A stretch of DNA of 64,000 nt from Mesorhizobium sp. M3A.F.Ca.ET.080.04.2.1 (GTDB lineage: Bacteria > Pseudomonadota > Alphaproteobacteria > Rhizobiales > Rhizobiaceae), in contig NZ_CP034451.1 in assembly GCF_003952525.1 (NCBI RefSeq), forward strand, positions 3,100,001-3,164,000. Direction: 5' to 3'. The position numbers were made by a program, and so were the translations under genes. Below are positions 57,615-64,000 of the stretch, piece after piece; position 1 is the stretch's first letter, and every line of letters starts with the position of its first letter. The notes below the pieces were generated by a model. That model ran no database searches. It saw nothing but the letters and a program-made list of their open reading frames with translations, and had not been told where the DNA came from.

Positions 57615-59465
57615 TCAATCACCGATGCTCTGCATCTGCTTTTTGTCCTCATATTTCTTGCGCGCGGCGTTCACTTCGCGTCGCGACGAGACTTCCGGCA
57701 CGGCGACATCCCACCAGTGGCCGCCGGCCTCGGTCGAGACCAGCGGGTCGGTGTCGATGACCAGCACGGTGGTCTTGTCGTTGCCCTTCGCCTTGGCGAG
57801 CGCCGTCTCCAGTTCGGCGATCGAGGCCACCTTCTCGGAAATCGCGCCGAGACTTGCAGCATGCGCGGCAAAGTCGACTTCCGCCATCACCTCGTGGCGG
57901 GCGTCCTTGAGCAGATTGTTGAAGTTGGCGCCGCCGGTCGCCATCTGCAGCCGATTGATGCAGCCATAGCCGCGGTTGTCGAGCAGCAGGATGGTGAGCT
58001 TCAGGCCCAGCATCACCGATGTGGCGATCTCGGAATTCAGCATCAGATAGGAGCCGTCGCCGACCATGACGACGACTTCCTGGTCGGGCTTCGCCATCTT
58101 GACGCCGAGACCGCCGGCGATCTCGTAGCCCATGGTCGAGAAGCCGTACTCGGCGTGATAGGAACCGGGCGCGCCCGCCTGCCACAGCTTGTGCAATTCG
58201 CCCGGTAAACCGCCGGCAGCGTGCAGCAGGGTGACGCCCGACCCCAGGGCGCGCTGCACGGCGCCGATCACCTGCGCATCGGAAGGATAGGCGGCATTGG
58301 TCGAGGCCGTCACCTTGGCGGCCGCGGCCTGCCAATCCTTCTTGCCGCTCAGCGCGTTGTCGGTCCAGGCGGTCGGCGCCTTCCATCCCTTCAATGCAGC
58401 GGCGAGTTCGGCCAAACCTTCGGCCGCGTCGGTGACCAGTGGCAGCGCCCAATGCTTGCCGGCGTCGAAACCTTGCGTGTTGAGGCCGATGATGGTGCGG
58501 TCGGCATTCTTGAACAGCGCCCAGGAGCCGGTGGTAAAATCCTGTAGGCGGGTGCCGACGGCAAGCACTACATCGGCCTCTTCGGCCAGCCGGTTGGCGG
58601 CCGAGGTGCCGGTGACGCCGACCGCCGCCATGTTAAGCGGATGATCATCGGGCAGGGAGGATTTGCCGCCTTGCGTCTCGCAGACCGGAATGCCCGCGTC
58701 CTGCACCAGCTTGGCCAATTCTGCGGAAGCCTGCGAATAGAGCACTCCGCCGCCGGCGATCACCAGCGGTTTCCTGGCGCCCTTCAGCGCCGCCACCGCG
58801 ACCTGCAGTTCGTGGCGGTCCGGGCGGAGCCGACGCAGCGTCCAGACGCGCTCGGCAAACAGGCTTTCGGGATAGTCATAGGCCTCGGCCTGCACATCCT
58901 GGCAGAGCGACAGCGTGACCGGGCCGCACTCGGCCGGATCGGTCAGCACCTGCATGGCGCGATTGAGGGCCGGGATAATCTGTTCCGGCCGCGTGATGCG
59001 GTCGAAATAGCGCGAGACGGCGCGGAAGCAGTCGTTGACGCTCGCCGTGCCGTCGGAGAAATCTTCCGCCTGCTGCAGCACCGGATCGGGCAAGCGGTTG
59101 GCGAAGACATCGCCGGGCAGCAGAAGCACCGGCAACCGGTTGACATGGGCAAGGGCAGCAGCGGTCACCATGTTCAGCGCGCCGGGGCCGATCGAGGTGG
59201 TCGCGGCCATGAAACGGCGGCGGAAATTCGCCTTGGCATAGGCGATCGCGGCATGCGCCATCGCCTGTTCGTTATGGGCACGGAAGGTCGGCAGCTCGTC
59301 GCGGACCTGGTAGAGCGCCTCGCCGATGCCGGCGACATTGCCGTGGCCGAAAATCGCCCAGACGCCGCCGAAGAGCGGCAGCTTCCTGCCGTCGATCTCG
59401 GTCATCTGGCGGGACAGAAAGCGGGTCACTGCCTGCGCCATCGTCAGGCGAACGGTGTTGGTCAT
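57615..59465 (-). CDS. iolD: 3D-(3,5/4)-trihydroxycyclohexane-1,2-dione hydrolase
   Basis: A 616-residue thiamine-diphosphate enzyme that opens the ring to 5-deoxy-glucuronate. The N-terminal Pyr domain has FGHGNVAGIGEAL and the ThDP Glu region near AHNEQAMAHAAIAYAK. The C-terminal PP domain carries VVMVGDGSYLMLNSEIATSV, the GDG-N metal-binding motif. ATG 59465 follows GGAGGAAACGAC; longer frames are Arg-rich and unlikely. Confidence 0.95.
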   Translation of the reverse strand: MTNTVRLTMAQAVTRFLSRQMTEIDGRKLPLFGGVWAIFGHGNVAGIGEALYQVRDELPTFRAHNEQAMAHAAIAYAKANFRRRFMAATTSIGPGALNMVTAAALAHVNRLPVLLLPGDVFANRLPDPVLQQAEDFSDGTASVNDCFRAVSRYFDRITRPEQIIPALNRAMQVLTDPAECGPVTLSLCQDVQAEAYDYPESLFAERVWTLRRLRPDRHELQVAVAALKGARKPLVIAGGGVLYSQASAELAKLVQDAGIPVCETQGGKSSLPDDHPLNMAAVGVTGTSAANRLAEEADVVLAVGTRLQDFTTGSWALFKNADRTIIGLNTQGFDAGKHWALPLVTDAAEGLAELAAALKGWKAPTAWTDNALSGKKDWQAAAAKVTASTNAAYPSDAQVIGAVQRALGSGVTLLHAAGGLPGELHKLWQAGAPGSYHAEYGFSTMGYEIAGGLGVKMAKPDQEVVVMVGDGSYLMLNSEIATSVMLGLKLTILLLDNRGYGCINRLQMATGGANFNNLLKDARHEVMAEVDFAAHAASLGAISEKVASIAELETALAKAKGNDKTTVLVIDTDPLVSTEAGGHWWDVAVPEVSSRREVNAARKKYEDKKQMQSIGD

Positions 59466-59491
59466 TGTCGTTTCCTCCGGATGCCGCCTTG

Positions 59492-61426
59492 TTATGCTGC
59501 CTTGCGGCCGCGCGCGGCAAGCCACGCCTCGGTCAGCTGCTCGAAGCGCGAGGCCATGTCGGCGACAGCCTCGTCATCCGACATCTTGCCGGCAAGCCAT
59601 TGTTCGGCGGCGTTGATGAAGATGGTGCGACCGACGGCAAATCCCTTGACGACCGGCGCATTGGCCGTTGCGGCAAAGGCCGCGACCAGTTCGTCCTGCG
59701 GCGCCTCGAGGCCGAGCAGCACGACGCCGCGGCACCAGGGATCGTTCCTGACGATCACCTGTTCGATCTTGGCCCAGGCGCCTGCCGAGGCTTGCGGTTC
59801 GAGCTTCCACCAATCGGGCTTGATGCCGAGCGCGTAGAGTTCTTCCAGCGCGCGAGGAATGGTGGTGTCGTCGAGCTTGCCGTGCTTGCCGGCGATGATC
59901 TCGACCAGAAGTTCCCTGCCGACCTTGCGCGCGGCTTCGAACAGGGCTCTCAGCTTCTGCTGCTGCTCGCTCTTCAGCGCTTCCGGATCGTCCGGGTGGT
60001 AGAAGCAGAGGCATTTGATGCAGTGGTCGACCGGCCAATCGATCAGCTGCGAGCCGATGTCCTGCGAGAACTCGAAGCGCACGGGCCGCGACCCCGGCAA
60101 TTCGACCGGGCGGCCGAGCCAGGCGAAGGGGTGGCGGGCGAACTCGAACATGGCGTCGCGGCCGTATTTCTCGTCGATGAGCATGCCGTAGCCATCTCGG
60201 CCGGCGGCGACCTTGGCCGCCGCCTTGACGGTGAGCACCTTGAAGTCGGGGATACGCGACGCGTCGGCTCCGACCTTGGCGGCGACATCTTCCAACTGGA
60301 CGCGATGATCGCAGGCGAGCGCCATCAGCGATGGGATATCGCGCCGGCGCGTGGTCGCCCAATGGATGTGGTTGATCGCGTCGTCCTTGCGCAGCGCCAG
60401 ATGTCTGCTGCCGTGCTTCAGGAAAAACTGCAGCTCCTCGAAAGTCGGATATTCCGGCGCGCAGAGCAGGCGCGACACGGCGAAGGCGCCGCAGGCATTG
60501 GCCCAGGTGGCGGCCGTGGCAAAACTCTCGCCGCCGAGCCAGCCGCGCAGGAAACCGGACATGAAGGCGTCGCCGGCGCCGAGCACATTATAGATCTCGA
60601 TGGGAAAACCCTTGCCGACGATGCCGTCCTCGAGATCGTCGCTGATCGGGCCGTCATAGACGATGCAGCCCTTGGCGCCGCGCTTCAGCACAATGGTGGC
60701 CGAGGACAAGGAGCGGATCGTCTTCAGCGCGCTCAGGCAATCGTCGGCGCCCGAAGCGATCATGACCTCCTCTTCGGTGCCGACGATGAGATCGCAATCC
60801 GGCAGCACCGTCTTCAGCTGCGCCGAGACGCGGTCCGACTTGACGTAGCGCTCGAAGCCCTCGGCGTGACCGGCAAGACCCCAGAGGTTCGGACGGTAGT
60901 CGATGTCGAACACCACCTTGCCGCCTTTCGCCTTCATGAGGCGGATCGCCTTGCGCTGGGCGGCATCGCAATTGGGGCGCGAGAAATGCGTGCCGGTGAC
61001 GACGACGGCGCGTGCCGAGGCGATGAACGCCTCGTCGATATCCTCTTCGGACAGCGCCATGTCGGCACAGTCGGAACGGTAGAAGATCATCGGCGAGACG
61101 CCTTCGTCCTCGACGGACAGCAGCACAAGCGCCGTCAGCCGCTCCTTGTCCGTCTTCAATCCGTCGACAGAGACGCCTTCACGGCTGAGCTGCTCGCGGA
61201 TGAAGCGGCCCATCTGCTCGTCGCCGATGCGGGTGAGCAGCGCCGAGCGCAGGCCAAGCCTTGCAGTGCCAACGGAAATATTGGCCGGGCAGCCGCCGAC
61301 CGACTTGGCGAAAGAGGTGATGTCCTCCAGGCGCGAGCCGATCTGCTGGCCGTAGAGATCGACCGAGGCGCGGCCGATCGTGATGACGTCGAGCGGCGGA
61401 TGTTTCGCTTCCACGGCTTCGCCCAT
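59492..61426 (-). CDS. iolC: bifunctional 5-dehydro-2-deoxygluconokinase / DUF2090 aldolase-like protein
   Basis: A 644-residue fusion. Residues ~1-330 are a PfkB kinase: DVITIGRASVDLYGQQIGSR, SVGGCPANISVGTARLGLRSA and the catalytic GAGDAFMSGFLRGWLGGE (about 290-307). Residues ~335-640 are DUF2090, a TIM-barrel domain with LMALACDHRVQLEDV and LIDEKYGRDAMFEFARHPF, found fused to IolC in rhizobia and thought to be the IolJ-like aldolase step. The fusion would combine phosphorylation and cleavage of the deoxy-keto-gluconate. Separated from iolD by 26 bp. Confidence 0.93.
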   Translation of the reverse strand: MGEAVEAKHPPLDVITIGRASVDLYGQQIGSRLEDITSFAKSVGGCPANISVGTARLGLRSALLTRIGDEQMGRFIREQLSREGVSVDGLKTDKERLTALVLLSVEDEGVSPMIFYRSDCADMALSEEDIDEAFIASARAVVVTGTHFSRPNCDAAQRKAIRLMKAKGGKVVFDIDYRPNLWGLAGHAEGFERYVKSDRVSAQLKTVLPDCDLIVGTEEEVMIASGADDCLSALKTIRSLSSATIVLKRGAKGCIVYDGPISDDLEDGIVGKGFPIEIYNVLGAGDAFMSGFLRGWLGGESFATAATWANACGAFAVSRLLCAPEYPTFEELQFFLKHGSRHLALRKDDAINHIHWATTRRRDIPSLMALACDHRVQLEDVAAKVGADASRIPDFKVLTVKAAAKVAAGRDGYGMLIDEKYGRDAMFEFARHPFAWLGRPVELPGSRPVRFEFSQDIGSQLIDWPVDHCIKCLCFYHPDDPEALKSEQQQKLRALFEAARKVGRELLVEIIAGKHGKLDDTTIPRALEELYALGIKPDWWKLEPQASAGAWAKIEQVIVRNDPWCRGVVLLGLEAPQDELVAAFAATANAPVVKGFAVGRTIFINAAEQWLAGKMSDDEAVADMASRFEQLTEAWLAARGRKAA

Positions 61427-61500
61427 TCGAACCTCCCATCGGCCTTGCTGTGCAGAGCAGCGCTGTTTTGGGCAGCACGCGCGGACGGCAGCGTGGCGCC

Positions 61501-61552
61501 GTCAATATGAAATAATAATTCCAATCTGTAGTCAATATGGAATGAGTGTTCC
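61501..61552. promoter_or_regulatory. IolR operator candidates upstream of iolC
   Basis: GGAATGAGTGTTCC (61539-61552) matches the GGAA-N6-TTCC motif reported for IolR of Sinorhizobium meliloti. A second site GAAATAATAATTCC (61509-61522) has one mismatch. Both are embedded in a direct repeat GTCAATATGRAAT at 61501 and 61531, a 30-bp (three-turn) spacing. They lie 75-126 bp upstream of iolC. Confidence 0.75.
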
Positions 61553-61582
61553 CGGATGGAAAAACGGCGACGGCGATGCCGT

Positions 61583-62449
61583 TCAAGCCCTGCGTTTGCG
61601 GCCGGCGTCGCGACGTTTTTCGCCAACGGCAACGGTCAATGCCATGGCGAGCGCCATCGTCGCCGACAGCGAGCGGAAGCCGCCGAAATCGGCTTCGGCC
61701 ACTTCGAACCAGACCCGGGCGAATTGGGCAAGCGGCGAGAAAGAGCTGTCCGTGATGGCGACGATCGGCACGCCCTGCTCCGAGATCGAGCGTGTCTCCT
61801 CGATGGTCGCCGGTGCGTAAGGCGAGAAGCTGATGGCGATTACCGCGTCGCGCGGCGTGGCGAAGCCGATTATTTCGGCATTGAGGCCAGCCGCGGATTC
61901 AACGAGCTGGTTGCGGATCTTGAGCTTGCCCAGCGCGTAGGCGATGTAGGACGCGACCGGGTAGGAACGGCGCTTGGCCAGCACGTAGATGGTCTCGGCC
62001 CTGGCTAGCAAGGCAACCGCCTGCTCGAAATGCGCATCGTTCAGCGCACGCGAAATGTCGCTAAGCGAGGTGCTGGCGGCGGCGACGAAGCCGTCGAAGA
62101 TCGCCCGGTGTCCGGCACCTTCCTCAGCCTTGGCGCGCAGTGCCGCAAGCCGCTCGTCATAAGAGGAATTGCGTTCACGCAAGCGCTCGCGAAACACAAG
62201 CTGCAGGCTGGTGAAGCCATCGAAGCCAAGCTGCTGGGCGAAGCGGATCAGCGTCGAGGGCTGGACGCCGGCCGAAGCGGCGATGCTTGCCGCCGTCCCA
62301 AAGGCGATGTCGTCGGGATTGTCGAGCGCATAGGCGGCGATCTGCGCGATGCGCTTCGGCAGGCTCGCACGCCGTTCCAGGATCGTCGTGCGCAGCGTTT
62401 CGAAATCGCGAGGCACCCGTTCGTCCATCGTCGCTCCGCCCACGGCCAT
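61583..62449 (-). CDS. iolR: RpiR/MurR-family regulator of inositol catabolism
   Basis: A 288-residue regulator. The N-terminal RpiR HTH (RIAQIAAYALDNPDDIAFGTAA, SIAASAGVQPSTLIRFAQQLG in two parts) is followed by a SIS sugar-isomerase domain with VLAKRRSYPVASYIAYAL and VIAISFSPYAPATIEETR. I place the start at ATG 62449 (MAVGGATMDERV), where AGGAGAGG is 9 bp upstream; ATGs at 62473/62476 lack one. It is the first gene of the iolRCDE order, and divergent from the dehydrogenase at 62583. Confidence 0.9.
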   Translation of the reverse strand: MAVGGATMDERVPRDFETLRTTILERRASLPKRIAQIAAYALDNPDDIAFGTAASIAASAGVQPSTLIRFAQQLGFDGFTSLQLVFRERLRERNSSYDERLAALRAKAEEGAGHRAIFDGFVAAASTSLSDISRALNDAHFEQAVALLARAETIYVLAKRRSYPVASYIAYALGKLKIRNQLVESAAGLNAEIIGFATPRDAVIAISFSPYAPATIEETRSISEQGVPIVAITDSSFSPLAQFARVWFEVAEADFGGFRSLSATMALAMALTVAVGEKRRDAGRKRRA

Positions 62450-62518
62450 GCTGGTGTTCCTCTCCTGCCTCATCATAGCGGCTTCGCGCAAGAACACCAT
62501 AAAAAATGATTTGGACGT

Positions 62519-62539
62519 TCCATTTTCTACCAAAATGGA
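62519..62539. promoter_or_regulatory. palindromic operator candidate between iolR and the dehydrogenase
   Basis: TCCATTTT-CTACC-AAAATGGA is a perfect inverted repeat with 8-bp arms. The outer GTTCC and GGATT edges contain the TTCC/GGA half-sites of the IolR motif in the opposite order. It lies 44 bp before the dehydrogenase ATG and 70 bp before iolR. Confidence 0.55.
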
Positions 62540-62582
62540 TTAATTCATCCATGTCATCTACCCCTATCTCGGAGACATCGAC

Positions 62583-63692
62583 ATGGTCGGAGTGGGCCTC
62601 ATCGGCACGGGCTTCATGGGCAAGTGCCACGCCATCGCATGGAACGCGGTCGGCACCGTCTTCCCTGATGTCGACAAGCCGAGGCTGGTGCATCTTGGCG
62701 AGGTGACCGACGAGCTTGCCCGGCGCAAGGCCGGCGAGTTCGGCTTCGCCAAGGGATCCGGCGACTGGCGGGCCGTGGTCAACGATCCGGAAGTCGAGGT
62801 CGTCTCGCTGACCACGCCCAACCAGTTCCATCCGGAAATGGCGATCGCCATCCTGGAAGCCGGCAAACATCTTTGGTGCGAGAAGCCGATGGCGCCGGGC
62901 TTCGACGAGGCCGAGGCGATGGCGAAGGCGGCCAGGACATCCGGCAAGGTGGCCGCGCTCGGCTACAACTACATCCAGAACCCGGCGATCCGGCACATCG
63001 GCGCGCTGCTCGAGGAAAAGGTCATCGGCGAGGTCAATCTCGTGCGGATCGAGATGGACGAGGACTTCATGGCCGACCCCGACGCGCTGTTCTTCTGGAA
63101 GCATGAGGCCGCCTCCGGCTATGGCGCGCTCGACGATTTCGCCGTGCACCCGCTGTCGCTGATCAAGGTGCTGTTCGGCCGCGTCGCCCGCGTCATGTGC
63201 GACATGGTCAAACCCTATGCCGACCGGCAGGTCGCGTCCGGCGGGCGCCGCGCGGTCGAGACCTACGACATCGCCAGCGTGCTGATGCATCTGGAGAACG
63301 GCGTCGCCGGCACGCTGCTGGTCAACCGCTCGGCCTGGGGCCGCAAGGGCCGCATCGCCATCCAGATCTTCGGCTCGAAGGGCTCGATCCTCTACGACCA
63401 GGAGCGGATGAACGAGTTCCAGCTCTACCTCACCGCCGACCGGCCGACCGAACAGGGCTACCGCACCATCCTGGTGGCGCCGCACCACAAACCATACGGT
63501 GCCTTCGTGCCGGCGCCCGGCCACGGCCTCGGCTTCAACGACCTCAAGATGATCGAGTGCCGCGAGCTGTTGATGCGCATCGCCGGCAAGCCGGCGCGGA
63601 TCATCGACTTCGACGAGGGGCTGGAGATCGAGCGCACGGTGCATGCGATGGCGCGTTCGTTCCAGGAACAGCGTTGGATGGATGTAAGGTAA
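62583..63692 (+). CDS. Gfo/Idh/MocA-family dehydrogenase, inositol-dehydrogenase-like
   Basis: A 369-residue NAD(P)-dependent oxidoreductase. The Rossmann motif GVGLIGTGFMGKCHAIAW (3-20) is followed by the cofactor-binding CEKPMAPGFDEAEAMAKAA in which Lys is catalytic, and the C-terminal domain has ALDDFAVHPLSLIKVLFG with the Asp/His pair. ATG 62583 follows GGAGAC. Divergent from iolR and probably under its control. The family oxidises inositols and pyranoses; myo-inositol 2-dehydrogenase (IolG/IdhA) is possible but another inositol isomer is as likely. Confidence 0.88.
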   Translation: MVGVGLIGTGFMGKCHAIAWNAVGTVFPDVDKPRLVHLGEVTDELARRKAGEFGFAKGSGDWRAVVNDPEVEVVSLTTPNQFHPEMAIAILEAGKHLWCEKPMAPGFDEAEAMAKAARTSGKVAALGYNYIQNPAIRHIGALLEEKVIGEVNLVRIEMDEDFMADPDALFFWKHEAASGYGALDDFAVHPLSLIKVLFGRVARVMCDMVKPYADRQVASGGRRAVETYDIASVLMHLENGVAGTLLVNRSAWGRKGRIAIQIFGSKGSILYDQERMNEFQLYLTADRPTEQGYRTILVAPHHKPYGAFVPAPGHGLGFNDLKMIECRELLMRIAGKPARIIDFDEGLEIERTVHAMARSFQEQRWMDVR

Positions 63693-63704
63693 GCTAGCCC
63701 CTCG

Positions 63705-64000
63705 TCAGGTGGTGCTCGCCGAGGCATCGACCTCCCAGCCCTCCACCCAGGTCTGGCGCAGGCGGTCGCCTTCGCCCTTGAACCACAGGCCCGTCGTCCT
63801 GCAGTCCTCGATGCGGTCGCTGCGGAAGTTGCGGATGGCCTGGCGCAGTTCGCACCAGGCGACGATGTTGGCGGTCTCCGCGTAATAGATGAGCGCTACC
63901 GGACGGATGATGCGCTTTGTGTCCCGGCCCGCTTCGTCGCGATACGACAAATCCAGCTTCTCCTCGTCGCGAATTGCGCGGCGCACCAAGGCGAGATCGA
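63705..64000 (-). CDS. WYL-domain (YafY-type) transcriptional regulator, C-terminal part
   Basis: The last ~98 codons of a regulator that runs off the right edge. The visible frame is a WYL domain: IRDEEKLDLSYRDEAGRDTK, RIIRPVALIYYAETANIVAW with CELRQAIRNFRSDRIED, and a C-terminal LRQTWVEGWEV segment. WYL proteins sense nucleic acid or metabolites; the HTH would be outside the window. Confidence 0.85.
   Translation of the reverse strand, partial: DLALVRRAIRDEEKLDLSYRDEAGRDTKRIIRPVALIYYAETANIVAWCELRQAIRNFRSDRIEDCRTTGLWFKGEGDRLRQTWVEGWEVDASASTT

Noticed and set aside
59465..61510. Plus-strand open frame of 681 codons antisense to iolC
   Set aside because: It is the complement of a strongly supported kinase/DUF2090 gene. 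Its translation is rich in Arg, Asp and Gly with no recognisable domain, as expected from GC-rich third positions.

Overview
The window reads as chromosomal DNA of a high-GC alphaproteobacterium of the Rhizobiales, most likely Mesorhizobium or a close relative. The pointers are an eight-gene polyol operon laid out like smoEFGKS-mtlK of Sinorhizobium, an iolRCDE-B inositol cluster, an ACC-deaminase gene (acdS) with a divergent Lrp-type regulator, a complete urease cluster, and several families of short palindromic intergenic repeats of the kind scattered through rhizobial genomes. There are no integrases, transposases, phage genes or CRISPR arrays. The genus is inferred from gene content and was not tested against a database.

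Layout, left to right. 1-9.2 kb: the 5' part of pncB (runs off the left edge), a GcvA-type LysR regulator divergent from an agmatinase-family ureohydrolase, then two co-directional importers: a polar-amino-acid type (binding protein plus two permeases, no ATPase of its own) and a complete PotABCD-like one. 9.2-22.1 kb: a MATE exporter and the sorbitol/mannitol operon (smoE-F-G-K-S, mtlK, HAD phosphatase, FGGY kinase) on the minus strand, then a second LysR gene, a DUF1127 micro-protein and the SorC-type regulator smoC. 22.1-25.4 kb: acdR/acdS, a HAD hydrolase and a class II aldolase-like gene. 25.5-33.9 kb: urease genes in the order ureD-A-(DUF1272)-hupE-B, then two opposite-strand secreted-protein genes, then ureC-(GST)-E-F-(DUF3995)-G. 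34.0-36.3 kb: an acyl-carrier protein and ketosynthase that closely resemble the nodulation proteins NodF and NodE, followed by a glutathione transferase. 36.3-46.9 kb: mixed housekeeping and hypothetical genes, including a frameshifted coiled-coil membrane protein, a D,D-carboxypeptidase, tRNA-Arg(CCG), an ankyrin-cytochrome c fusion, a methyltransferase and a nitronate monooxygenase. 47.0-52.4 kb: a LacI regulator divergent from a three-gene ribose-type sugar importer. 52.4-54.9 kb: phnN, phnM and a DUF1045 gene. 55.0-63.7 kb: iolB, a small membrane protein, iolE, iolD, iolC (fused to DUF2090), iolR, and a divergent Gfo/Idh/MocA dehydrogenase. The right edge cuts a WYL-domain regulator.

Most of the window is therefore catabolic and scavenging: nitrogen from guanidino compounds, urea and ACC; carbon from polyols, inositol and another sugar; phosphorus from phosphonates. 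The regulators mostly sit beside the genes they probably control, and several have clear palindromes in the adjoining promoter. Three things stand out. All four binding-protein genes are followed by a perfect GC-rich stem-loop before the next transporter gene. Dispersed palindromic repeats fill many gaps, and one of them supplies the C-terminal tail of UreG. A NodFE-like pair lies next to the urease cluster with no visible nod box, and its carrier protein has His in place of the Asp before the phosphopantetheine serine.
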